NCBI GenBank assembly: GCA_937934595.1
Contig: CALGZA010000006.1
Span: forward strand, 1-64,000
DNA length: 64,000 nucleotides
Direction: 5' to 3'
Origin: an uncultured Verrucomicrobiales bacterium
GTDB lineage: Bacteria; Verrucomicrobiota; Verrucomicrobiia; Verrucomicrobiales; Akkermansiaceae
A program made the position numbers and the translations under genes. The notes beneath the pieces are model-generated. The model was not told the origin of the DNA and searched no databases. It saw nothing but the letters and a program-made list of their open reading frames with translations. Positions 45,800 to 54,294 of this stretch are shown here, piece by piece (the stretch's first letter is position 1; the number at the start of each line of letters is the position of its first letter).

Positions 45800-47647
45800 A
45801 TGACAGCCCCAATATCACCCATCCTCAAAGCTTGCATCACAGTCACCGGAATCATCCTATCCATCAGCTCACTCCTCGCACAAGCTACCACCTCCCCTCA
45901 AGATACAGACAAAATACCCATCGTAGAAGAAAACCCAAACCGCCCAAATGTCATCATCATCATGACAGACGACCAAGGTTGGGGAGACTTCGGAGTTAAC
46001 GGAAACAAAATCATCGAAACACCAAACCTAGACAAACTCGCCAACAACTCCCTAACATGGGAAAACTTCTACGTCAGCCCAGTCTGCTCACCCACCAGAG
46101 CATCACTCATGACAGGCAGATACAACCAAAGAACCAAATGCCTCGACACATACCTAGGCAGATCCATGATGGCAAATGACGAAGTCACCATCGCAGAAGC
46201 ACTCCAAGGAGCAGGATACGCCACAGGCATCTTCGGTAAATGGCACCTCGGTGACAACTACCCCATGCGCCCATCAGACCAAGGATTCGAACACTCCCTC
46301 ATCCACAAAGGAGGCGGCATCGGCCAGCCATCAGAACCCATCGAAAACAATCGTAACTACACCAACCCCATCTTATTCAAAAATAACTCAGAAATCGCCA
46401 CCAAAGGATACTGCACAGACATCTTCTTCAATGAAGCCATCCAATTCATCGCATCATCCATGACATCACAACGGCCATTCTTCGCATACATCGCCACAAA
46501 CGCCCCACACGGACCATTCCATGACGTTCCAGAAAAACTCCTCCAGCACTACAAATCAAAAAACCTCAAATCCATCATGCCAGAACAAGACCATGATGAC
46601 CCAAAAAAAATCGATAAACTACAACGCATCGCAGCCATGATCACAAACGTTGACCAAAACATCGGTAAACTACTCTACATGCTCGAAATCAACAAACTCA
46701 CAGAAAACACCATCATCATCTTCCTCAACGACAACGGACCAAACACAAACCGCTACACAGGACCATTCAAAGGAAAAAAATCAAACATCCACGAAGGCGG
46801 AATCCGCTCACCACTCTGGATACATTGGCCAGCCAAAATCAAACACAACAAAAAAATCAACACCAACATCGCCGCCCACATCGACATCATGCCCACCATC
46901 ATGGACGCATGTGACCTCGGCGTCCCAGAAGCCCTCGCATTCGACGGCAGAAGCCTACTCAAAAAACTCATCAACCCAGAATCCAAACTCCCACACAGAC
47001 CCATCATCATCCAAGCTCACCGAGGCGCCAAGCTCATCCGCTACCACAACTTCATGGTCAGAGACAAACAATGGAAAATGTCTCACAACTCAGGATTCCA
47101 AAACACCAAACTACAAAAACAAAAACCATTCGAACTCTTCGACCTCTCAAAAGACCCAAGCGAAACCAATAACATCGCCAAAGAAAACCCAGAAAAAATC
47201 AAACAACTAACCAATATCTACAACCAATGGTACGATGACGTCACATCCACACGCATCAGAGACAAAGGCACACCATACATCATCGCCGACAAAACACACG
47301 AAAACCCACTCACTCTCACCTGGCAGGACAGAATATCAAAAAACTGGAACATGAAACGTGACGGCATATGGAAACTCTCATTCCCCACCACCAGCCGCGC
47401 AGACCTCATCATCTACGCCCCGCCTAACAGACTCATCAAACCTGAACAACTCACCGGCCTCACACCCACACTCCAAATAGGAACCACCATCTACAAAGGC
47501 AAACCACTCAGCGGAAACACAACCTCACTCTTCCAAGGCATCACCATCCCAAAAGGAAAACACCACATCAAAGCCAAATTCTCAACCACAGATAACACAC
47601 AAAATCAAGACATCCACGCCTACCAAATACGCATCATCCACAGATAA
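45800..47647 (+). CDS. Secreted formylglycine-dependent sulfatase
   Basis: 615 residues from ATG 45800, where a signal peptide begins (MTAPISPILKACITVTG, ending LLAQ). The open frame extends upstream to 45560 but that part is basic, lacks a signal and does not look coding. Metal site TDDQGWGDFG (about 54-63). Sulfatase signature CSPTRASLMTGRY (about 95-107), whose Cys is converted to formylglycine. Later FGKWHLGD and NDNGPNTN fit the family. Acts outside the inner membrane on sulfated polysaccharides or similar esters. A maturation enzyme is not in the window. Confidence 0.93.
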   Translation: MTAPISPILKACITVTGIILSISSLLAQATTSPQDTDKIPIVEENPNRPNVIIIMTDDQGWGDFGVNGNKIIETPNLDKLANNSLTWENFYVSPVCSPTRASLMTGRYNQRTKCLDTYLGRSMMANDEVTIAEALQGAGYATGIFGKWHLGDNYPMRPSDQGFEHSLIHKGGGIGQPSEPIENNRNYTNPILFKNNSEIATKGYCTDIFFNEAIQFIASSMTSQRPFFAYIATNAPHGPFHDVPEKLLQHYKSKNLKSIMPEQDHDDPKKIDKLQRIAAMITNVDQNIGKLLYMLEINKLTENTIIIFLNDNGPNTNRYTGPFKGKKSNIHEGGIRSPLWIHWPAKIKHNKKINTNIAAHIDIMPTIMDACDLGVPEALAFDGRSLLKKLINPESKLPHRPIIIQAHRGAKLIRYHNFMVRDKQWKMSHNSGFQNTKLQKQKPFELFDLSKDPSETNNIAKENPEKIKQLTNIYNQWYDDVTSTRIRDKGTPYIIADKTHENPLTLTWQDRISKNWNMKRDGIWKLSFPTTSRADLIIYAPPNRLIKPEQLTGLTPTLQIGTTIYKGKPLSGNTTSLFQGITIPKGKHHIKAKFSTTDNTQNQDIHAYQIRIIHR

Positions 47648-47720
47648 TAAACAAATAAGCTAAAAAACTTCTCCCCAAAGACTTGATTTATACACCACCT
47701 AATCCTATTACCCACTCGTA

Positions 47721-49097
47721 ATGCCTAAAGTATTTATCAAAACCTACGGATGACAAATGAACGAACGTGATTCTGAGCAGGTTGCTCGGATGTTCTCTGA
47801 AGGTGGATACACCATCACAAAAGACGAGTTTGACGCAGACGCCATACTCGTAAACACATGCTCAGTAAGAGACCAAGCTGAACAAAAAGCACTCGGCAAA
47901 ATGGGCCACATGGGAAAACACAGAATCCGTAAACCACACGTCGTATACGGATTCATGGGCTGCATGGCTCAGTCTCGCGGAGAAGAACTATTCCAAAACG
48001 TCCCACACCTAGACGTCGTCGTAGGAACCCAAAAATACCACAAAGTCTTCGAATACGTAGACAACATCCTCACACAGAGACTAGAACGTAGAATGGATGA
48101 AGTACAACTCTCCATGATCGGTGAAAACGTCTGCGACACAGAAGAAGAAACAGACTCACAAAACACCATCAAAGACCACATCGAGGAAAACATAAATCCA
48201 TCCACATTCGTCTCCATCATGCAAGGATGTAACATGAAATGCTCATACTGCATCGTCCCAGACACCAGAGGCCGTGAAAGAGGCAGACCCATAACAAGCA
48301 TCATAGAAGAAATCAAAAAACTAACCGACAAAGGAGTCGTAGAAGTCACACTACTCGGCCAAATCGTCAACCTTTACGGAAGAACAGAATTCCCCAAAAT
48401 AGACGGAAAATCACCATTCGTACAGCTCCTAGAAGCCGTCCACGATATAGACGCCATCAAACGCATCCGCTTCACATCCCCACACCCCATCGGATACCGT
48501 GATGACCTCATAAATGCATTCACCTACCTCCCCAAGCTCTGCTCACACATCCACTTCCCCATGCAAAGCGGTAGCGACAGGATCCTCAAAAAAATGAGAA
48601 GACCCTACAAAAACCAAAAATTTATCGAAATCTGCGAGAAAATGAAAGCCGCTCGCAAAGACCTCGCCATCACTACTGACGTCATCGTCGGATACCCAGG
48701 TGAAACCGAAGAAGACTACCTCATGACCAAAGAAACCATGAAAAACATCGGCTTCGACAACGCATTCATCTTCAGATACTCAAAACGCAAAAACACACCA
48801 GCAGCAGAAATGCATGACCAAATCGCGGACTCCATCAAAGAAGAACGTAACCAAGACCTCCTCGCCATGGTCAACCAAATAGCCATGGAAAAAAACCAAC
48901 TCCAAGTCGGCACCACACAAGAAGTCCTCTGCACCGGCGGATCAAAAAAAGACCCAAACAAAATGACCAGCAGAACCAGCCAAAACAAAATCGTCATTTT
49001 CGACGGCAAAGCCGAACGCATGTCAGGACAAATCCTCCCCATCAAAATAGAAAAATCATCCGGATTCACACTCTTCGGAACCCCCGTAATCCACTAG
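47721..49097 (+). CDS. miaB: tRNA methylthiotransferase MiaB with selenocysteine at a cluster ligand (Sec11)
   Basis: 458 residues when read from ATG 47721 through TGA 47751-47753. The N-terminus reads KTYG-Sec-QMNERDSEQ, where ordinary MiaB has TYGCQMN. The other two auxiliary-cluster ligands are Cys47 (VNTCS) and Cys81 (MGCMAQ). The radical-SAM cysteines are Cys170, Cys174 and Cys177 (GCNMKCSYC). A TRAM-like C-terminus is present. The enzyme converts i6A37 to ms2i6A37 in tRNA. Starting instead at ATG 47757 would drop the first cluster ligand, so Sec decoding best explains the sequence. A SECIS-like hairpin follows. No Shine-Dalgarno sequence. Confidence 0.9.
47773..47789 (+). promoter_or_regulatory. 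SECIS-like hairpin in miaB
   Basis: CTGAGCA (47773-47779) pairs with TGCTCGG (47783-47789) around GGT, with one T-G pair, 19 bases after the TGA. The tip GCAGGUUGC matches the GCAGGU motif of the hairpin at 2048 and of E. coli fdhF. Confidence 0.72.
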
Positions 49098-49506
49098 AAA
49101 AACAACAACCCACCACTACCTCCTCACACAATACATCCTCCTAAATCCCCCCACCCCTCACCCCCCACACACAATTTCTTGATAAATTGTCGCTCTTAAA
49201 CGCGTTATAAAATCTACCAGCTTATGTAATAGCTCATATCATGAAACTAACGTTTTATAAATAAAACTAAAATCAACAAAGATTACATCATTTAACAACG
49301 TATTATCACTAACAAATAGCCAAAAACAAAAAAAAGATAAAAAAAGTGTGAACAAATTCAGCCCATCATGCATCTCAATTAGTATAGAGAGCGTTATTTA
49401 CAATGTGAACACATTTTTAGACAAAGCAATAAACACCGCAACGCTAAATTAGTAAGAACGAGACCATAGAGAACTTTTTACACAAAAATAGAGAGACAAA
49501 CAAACC
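49098..49506 (+). other. Long AT-rich leader of the sigma factor gene
   Basis: 409 bases without a gene. It contains poly-A/T stretches, and a GTGTGAACAAATT half-site around 49346-49358 that resembles the palindrome at 49402. A clear -35/-10 pair at 17 bases is not evident; TTGATA at 49173 has TATAAA only at a longer distance. Confidence 0.4.
49402..49415 (+). promoter_or_regulatory. Palindrome AATGTGAACACATT upstream of sigma factor
   Basis: A perfect 14-base palindrome 92 bases before the ATG, with a related half-site about 57 bases upstream. Candidate operator. Confidence 0.4.
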
Positions 49507-50364
49507 ATGACAGCCAACAACAACAATAACAGCTTAAGAATCTATCTCCGCGAGATAGCTAAGACAGAGCTCCTCACTCGAGAAGAAGAGGTAGAGCTAG
49601 CGGCTAGAATTAAAAAAGGTGACAAAAAAGCCCGCTCTCTCATGATACGTGCCAACCTCAGACTAGTCGTAAAAATCGCTCAAGACTACGCAAACTACGG
49701 ACTACCACTCTCAGACCTCATCTCAGAAGGTAACATCGGCCTCATGAAAGCAGTCGAAAGATTTGACCCAGAAAAAGGTGGCAAACTCAGCACATACGGA
49801 TCTTGGTGGATCAAACAGTCTATCAAACGCGCCCTAGCTAACCAAAGTAAAACAATCAGACTACCAGTCCACATGGTAGACAAAATCTCCAGAATGCGCA
49901 GAATCGCTAACATACTCTCGGAAGCCCTCGGCCGTGAACCCACCAACTCAGAACTCGCTGAAGAACTCGGTATTCCACGCAGTAAACTCGCCATGCTCAA
50001 GCAAGCAGCCCAGCGCCCAGCATCACTAGACGCACCCATCGGCGATGACGACAGCTCAGACTACAGCGAGATCATCGGTGATGAAAAAGCAGAAGACCCA
50101 TCATCCGCTCTACAAAGCAAAAACATGCACAACCAGCTCTCAGATCTGCTAGACAACCTAGACGAGCGTGAAACACGCATCATCGGAGCCAGATTCGGAC
50201 TAGACGGCCAAAAACCACTCACCCTAGAAGAAATAGGAGTCGAATTCGGAGTCACCCGTGAAAGAATCAGACAGCTACAAAACGTAGCACTAGCAAAAAT
50301 GCGTAAAAGTCTTCGCAAAAAAGATCAACCCATACCAACCACCCTATCCGGTGAAATGGTATAA
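49507..50364 (+). CDS. RNA polymerase sigma-70 family factor (RpoD/SigA-like, short)
   Basis: A 285-residue sigma factor. It starts with region 1.2 (NSLRIYLREIAKTELLTREE), then region 2 (NLRLVVKIAQDYANYGLPLSDLISEGNIGL in two parts, and STYGSWWIKQSI). Region 3 and region 4 with the helix-turn-helix (LTLEEIGVEFGVTRERIRQLQ) follow. There is no long region 1.1, so it is the short, group-2-like form or a compact primary factor. Acts with core RNA polymerase on -35/-10 promoters. Long leader upstream and terminator downstream indicate a single-gene unit. Confidence 0.93.
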   Translation: MTANNNNNSLRIYLREIAKTELLTREEEVELAARIKKGDKKARSLMIRANLRLVVKIAQDYANYGLPLSDLISEGNIGLMKAVERFDPEKGGKLSTYGSWWIKQSIKRALANQSKTIRLPVHMVDKISRMRRIANILSEALGREPTNSELAEELGIPRSKLAMLKQAAQRPASLDAPIGDDDSSDYSEIIGDEKAEDPSSALQSKNMHNQLSDLLDNLDERETRIIGARFGLDGQKPLTLEEIGVEFGVTRERIRQLQNVALAKMRKSLRKKDQPIPTTLSGEMV

Positions 50365-50409
50365 GGAATAAAACTTTCAATCCGTAGTGATTGGGATCGT
50401 AGGTGTGAT

Positions 50410-50440
50410 GAGCGGTGGGCCTAGCCCGCCGCTCATTTTC
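50410..50440 (+). terminator. GC-rich terminator after sigma factor gene
   Basis: An 11-bp stem from GAGCGGTGGGC to GCCCGCCGCTC (one T-G pair) with CTA loop, followed by ATTTTC. A weak U-run but a very stable hairpin. Confidence 0.8.
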
Positions 50441-50728
50441 TATTCACACCAAGCACAAAAAAAACTCCCAAATCCAAAAATTCTAAATTCTAAATTCCAA
50501 ACAAGTAATATCAACCATACTGAAAACTCCCGATATCCAGTCATTAAAAAATAATGGCAATAAACAGTTTGAAACAACATCAAAAACAACAATTCACAGT
50601 TGCTCAAAATTTCACATTTACATACAATAAAAATATAAACCACTACCTTACGACTAGCAACCAGCTTAAGGTGTGATATCACATCAGCGGGAATAATCTA
50701 ATACTGTTCTGCTAAAAATTCACCATTA
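50441..50728. other. Gene-free AT-rich gap
   Basis: No convincing gene. It includes a short tandem ATTCTAAATTCTAAATTCC (50479-50497), similar in style to a GCTAAATGCTAAA stretch near 54241 before selA. Confidence 0.4.
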
Positions 50729-50989
50729 ATGTCATTTCTACTCTTAATACCTGGATTCATCGGAACACTATCTATTTGGATGTTTGGTATTCGACCATTT
50801 GTGGTGTCCAACAATGAAGGCTATAAAACTGGAGCAAATCTAGGTATTGCTATGTGGGTTGATTGGCAGTCTTGTGGAGAAATAGCCAAAGAGAAAAACA
50901 ACTCTAAAGGACGCAATATTTATCGTATTTTTGGTCTGTTTCAGTTGATATCAGCAGCCGGAATTATTCTCCTGTGCATAGGTTATTAG
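50729..50989 (+). CDS. Small hypothetical membrane protein
   Basis: 86 residues with hydrophobic helices at about 2-20 (FLLLIPGFIGTLSIWMF) and 66-85 (IFGLFQLISAAGIILLCIG), and a polar loop with WVDWQSCGE between. Base composition is G-balanced, unlike the C-rich flanks. No known family recognised. It stands alone in a low-density stretch. Confidence 0.6.
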   Translation: MSFLLLIPGFIGTLSIWMFGIRPFVVSNNEGYKTGANLGIAMWVDWQSCGEIAKEKNNSKGRNIYRIFGLFQLISAAGIILLCIGY

Positions 50990-51533
50990 TAAGTTAACCC
51001 TTCCATCGATTAGCAACAAGATGCAAACTAATCCTAAGCAACGATTTTCGTTTCCGCCCCCTATAAGAGCGGCATCTTGAAGCGTGAAGACTCCCAGAAG
51101 TAAAATGACATTTTTGGCAGCACCTAAATCTGATCAAAGAATTCATCCGAACAAGCTGATACCCCAGCACTAAATGACACCCCTGTTATGGTCATAGCGT
51201 ATTCATTAAAATTATTACTGAATAGCATAAAGATTTCCCCAACAGCGATAAGCTGTAAAGAACATGACTTGGTCTGTCATTATCATAGCTAGCCTGTGCC
51301 ATCTCACCATACTTCCCAGAACTCGTATGAGATTCTTGTTCATTCTATTACAACAAGGAGGCTTGAACCTTTTCTCATTTCAGTGCATGCTAAGCGCACA
51401 CAAGTCAAAGCAAGCAATTCGTTAGACATTCAAAAGTTGAGATCTATGATTTTAGAACCCTTAACCCCTTCGTCCAACTAGCGCTGTCTTTAACTAATTC
51501 CAATCCATTGACGATCTATTAAAAACACCCGAA
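50990..51533. other. Gene-free stretch
   Basis: 544 bases with only a weak GTG-started frame (51296-51481, 61 codons) lacking any recognisable motif. I see no RNA gene or repeat. It may contain decayed foreign DNA. Confidence 0.4.
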
Positions 51534-51980
51534 ATGAAGCCGCCTACTAAATTGAAGCGTATTATCAGATCGCTCTTGATCTTGTGTATTCTCTATCTAG
51601 TTCTCTGGTGCATAGGATTTTACAGAGTTTGGTCTTTTCAAAGAAATCTAACAACTGAACATATAGAGCGAGGTAAAGAAATTGAACTATTTATCACTAG
51701 TTTAAAGATTGGCCAGCCTGCTGATCTGGTTAAAGGTTTCCCTTATTCAGTTCAACAGGAAGATAAGTCTGAATATGTAATCTGGTATTATTCGATTATA
51801 GATGAGAACTCATCGGTGAGCAATAGAGGAGGACCTGTTTATCTAATTAAAGTAGAGGATAATATCGTCACTACAATTGATAAGCGTATGCCTCTTACTC
51901 ATGGAGATAAGTTCAGTAGTCCACTGTATTATTACCCTATAGTTGCTATATCTGGTCTAGGCCCCACCGCCGATCACTAA
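51534..51980 (+). CDS. Hypothetical membrane-anchored protein
   Basis: 148 residues. A basic N-terminus and one membrane helix (about 12-31, LLILCILYLVLWCIGFY) are followed by a soluble domain. It includes EIELFITSLKIGQPADLVKG, reminiscent of small SmpA/OmlA-like folds but not diagnostic. Composition is balanced (G about equal to C), marking it as unlike native + strand genes. No operon partner. Confidence 0.65.
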   Translation: MKPPTKLKRIIRSLLILCILYLVLWCIGFYRVWSFQRNLTTEHIERGKEIELFITSLKIGQPADLVKGFPYSVQQEDKSEYVIWYYSIIDENSSVSNRGGPVYLIKVEDNIVTTIDKRMPLTHGDKFSSPLYYYPIVAISGLGPTADH

Positions 51981-52128
51981 AAATAAAGAACCAGCTAGCT
52001 TACGGATTCTAACTGTCACATGTAATAAATCGACAGAAAAAATATAAACTATCTAGCTCTCCTTCATTGATTCAGTCCCTCATCAGCAAGCATTTCCAAA
52101 GATCTCCTTATTTCACTGACTCAACAGC
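51981..52128. other. Short gene-free gap before repeat copy 2
   Basis: No gene visible; part of a 569-base non-coding interval otherwise taken up by the repeat and its right flank to 52549. Confidence 0.35.
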
Positions 52129-52339
52129 TAATACCATTTGAACTGTTATAATTGATTGATAGCACAACAAGATAGCAAGTGTAGCAAGGCAAGAGGAACG
52201 CGCATAGTGGACTATACAACTGACGAATAACGAAGCTAATCTTGATAGATTGTTTTGCACTTCAAAAAATCAGCTCTGCTACTGTTTCCAGATATATTGA
52301 AACTACTATCAACCCAGAATAACTGTGAAAATGATATTA
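52129..52339 (+). repeat. MITE-like repeat, copy 2
   Basis: 211 bases, same orientation and ends as copy 1 (TAATACCATTTGAACTGTTA at the left; TAACTGTGAAAATGATATTA at the right). The inner hairpin is imperfect (GCATAGTGGACTATAC). A 60-codon frame inside it is an accident of the repeat. Confidence 0.85.
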
Positions 52340-52549
52340 TGCTAAGCAGTCAAACAAATCAGACAGATCGCGAAGTAGTTTTTATTTCTATCAAGGAATC
52401 TCACAAGAATCATTCGGCCATATCGGCTAAGAATTAAAGCAAATATCTCACCAAGATCTCGACCATCTTAAAACCATGAACCACGCCAGTTCCTAAAAAA
52501 ATTAAACTAAAAAACACTACCACTTAGGAATAACTCTAAAGCCAAAACA

Positions 52550-53329
52550 CTACACTTGATTAGCTATTTTAAGAACATCCCCAGCCACATAACCAGCATT
52601 CTTGCTACCCAAAACATGCTCAAGCGATGCCGCTAATATCAAAACTCCACGCGTTGACTTCACAGAAACAAACTCCAAATACTCTACAGCAGACAGCTTC
52701 AAACAAATATTCCCAAACTCCCCATCCCCAACACCCATCAACTTAGTATCCATCATCGAATCAACCGTAAATGCCACCAACCTATCATTCGCCATAGAAG
52801 AATAAAGCACATCACCATCACGATCAATCACACATATCCCTCCAGTCCTCACAGTCTTTGCCAACTGCCTATCAATCTGCTCAAAAGTTCCCAATTCCTT
52901 CCCTGCATGAACACCAGGAGACACAACCTCACTCCCCCCGCCCAAATCACAAGGCACAGTATTGATGCAATCATCACACAAAGTAACAAGCGAATCATCA
53001 CCTACCACTTCCTCAACAACTACAGAAGCAATACGCTCCTCAACCTTAACAACCTCAGAATCATCAGCTAACTTCCCTCCACCTAACAAACCAGCTGAAG
53101 CAGCCATAGCACTCGCACTCGCAAGTGATACAGAATGACTAACCTTGATCTCTTCCGCCACATCCTCATCTTCTAGATCAGTAGCAGACGCATCACCCTG
53201 CCTCTCAGGAATAGCAAAACCACCTTCACCACCACTCTGCCATGCCCTGACTACCTCTGGGCTCGCAGTCAAATCATCAGCCAACTGACGAACCTCCTCT
53301 TCATTTATCCATGAGTTTATAGAATCCAT
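52550..53329 (-). CDS. Roadblock/LC7-like regulatory protein beside ParA
   Basis: 259 residues, soluble. An N-terminal helical part is followed by an acidic, low-complexity middle (about 45-140). The C-terminal domain of about 110 residues (QLAKTVRTGGICVIDRDGDV..., ending HVLGSKNAGYVAG) has the beta-alpha pattern of roadblock/LC7 (MglB-like) proteins. Such proteins regulate small GTPases or dimerise at cell poles. It follows the ParA gene (28-base gap), suggesting a positioning or polarity module. Domain call is by pattern only. Confidence 0.6.
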   Translation of the reverse strand: MDSINSWINEEEVRQLADDLTASPEVVRAWQSGGEGGFAIPERQGDASATDLEDEDVAEEIKVSHSVSLASASAMAASAGLLGGGKLADDSEVVKVEERIASVVVEEVVGDDSLVTLCDDCINTVPCDLGGGSEVVSPGVHAGKELGTFEQIDRQLAKTVRTGGICVIDRDGDVLYSSMANDRLVAFTVDSMMDTKLMGVGDGEFGNICLKLSAVEYLEFVSVKSTRGVLILAASLEHVLGSKNAGYVAGDVLKIANQV

Positions 53330-53357
53330 TTTATTACCTATCTAATTTACCAGTGAA

Positions 53358-54125
53358 CTAACTACCCAAAAGCTTCTTCTCTATCTCCTTCCTCAGAGCA
53401 TCAAACTCCTCAAGAACCGCTGTCCCACTCTTTAAAACCCCCACAGGTAAACCTCGCGCACTAGCCTTCACAAAAATATCCTCCCTAGGAATCTCCGCAT
53501 CCATCACTAATTTCTTAGGAAGCACCGAGCGTAAACCCTCTCCAGCCTCCACACTCTCACGTAAATTCCTCTGCACCATCGTTAACAATACACCCAAAAT
53601 ATGCAACCTCGGATTAAGCAACCTCACCTTCTTCAAAGCCTCTAACATCTTCGGCATACTTCGTATCCCCAAAGGCTCAGACTGCTGAGGAACCAAAACC
53701 GCATCAACCTCAACTAACACATCCCTCGTAATTCCAAATAATCCAGCCGCCGTATCAACAATACATACATCATATCCAGCCTTCTCAACATCAACTAAAA
53801 AAGACTGAACACCACTAGAACTATCACTATCATAACCAAACCCCATATCATAATCACTCCCCTGACCCGCAGGAACCAAACACAATGTCTCTATCCTAGT
53901 GGGCACCACCACACTCTCCAAAGTAGTCTTAGGATCATTCAAATAATCAAAAAAACCTTTCAACTTCCTCGTCTTCCTCGTCAAAGACAACCCCACAGAA
54001 CCCTGTGGATCTGCATCTATAACCAACACCTTCCGCCCAGAACGAGCAAAGGCATAAGCCAAATTTATCGAAACCGTGGTCTTCCCCACTCCACCTTTCT
54101 GACTAGAAATTCCTATCGTGATCAC
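53358..54125 (-). CDS. ParA/MinD-family ATPase
   Basis: 255 residues starting at GTG 54125. The deviant Walker A is KGGVGKTT (about 10-17), Walker A' is DADPQGSVG (about 39-47), Walker B is VDTAAG. This is a ParA-type ATPase that positions cargo or chromosome by nucleotide-switched dimers. No parB is adjacent; the downstream roadblock-like gene is the likely partner, so this is probably an orphan ParA rather than the chromosomal ParAB. Confidence 0.9.
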   Translation of the reverse strand: MITIGISSQKGGVGKTTVSINLAYAFARSGRKVLVIDADPQGSVGLSLTRKTRKLKGFFDYLNDPKTTLESVVVPTRIETLCLVPAGQGSDYDMGFGYDSDSSSGVQSFLVDVEKAGYDVCIVDTAAGLFGITRDVLVEVDAVLVPQQSEPLGIRSMPKMLEALKKVRLLNPRLHILGVLLTMVQRNLRESVEAGEGLRSVLPKKLVMDAEIPREDIFVKASARGLPVGVLKSGTAVLEEFDALRKEIEKKLLGS

Positions 54126-54294
54126 TCCTCAGACACTATACATCACATACCATCTGAAAAGCTAAATTTACAAGGAATCTTCAACAACAACAAAGCCAAC
54201 AACCACAGCAAAAAAATCCACCTCAACCAAAATCCAAAATGCTAAATGCTAAACTCTTTACACCCACCACCCTATCTCTATCATCATAAATACC

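Noticed and set aside
47757-49097. MiaB starting at ATG 47757
   Set aside because: This would remove the first auxiliary-cluster ligand and the conserved N-terminal strand.
51296-51481. 61-codon GTG-started frame
   Set aside because: No domain, no membrane segment, poor start, in a gene-poor stretch.
52255-52437. 60-codon frame in and after repeat copy 2
   Set aside because: Half lies inside the non-coding repeat and would be an accident of its sequence.
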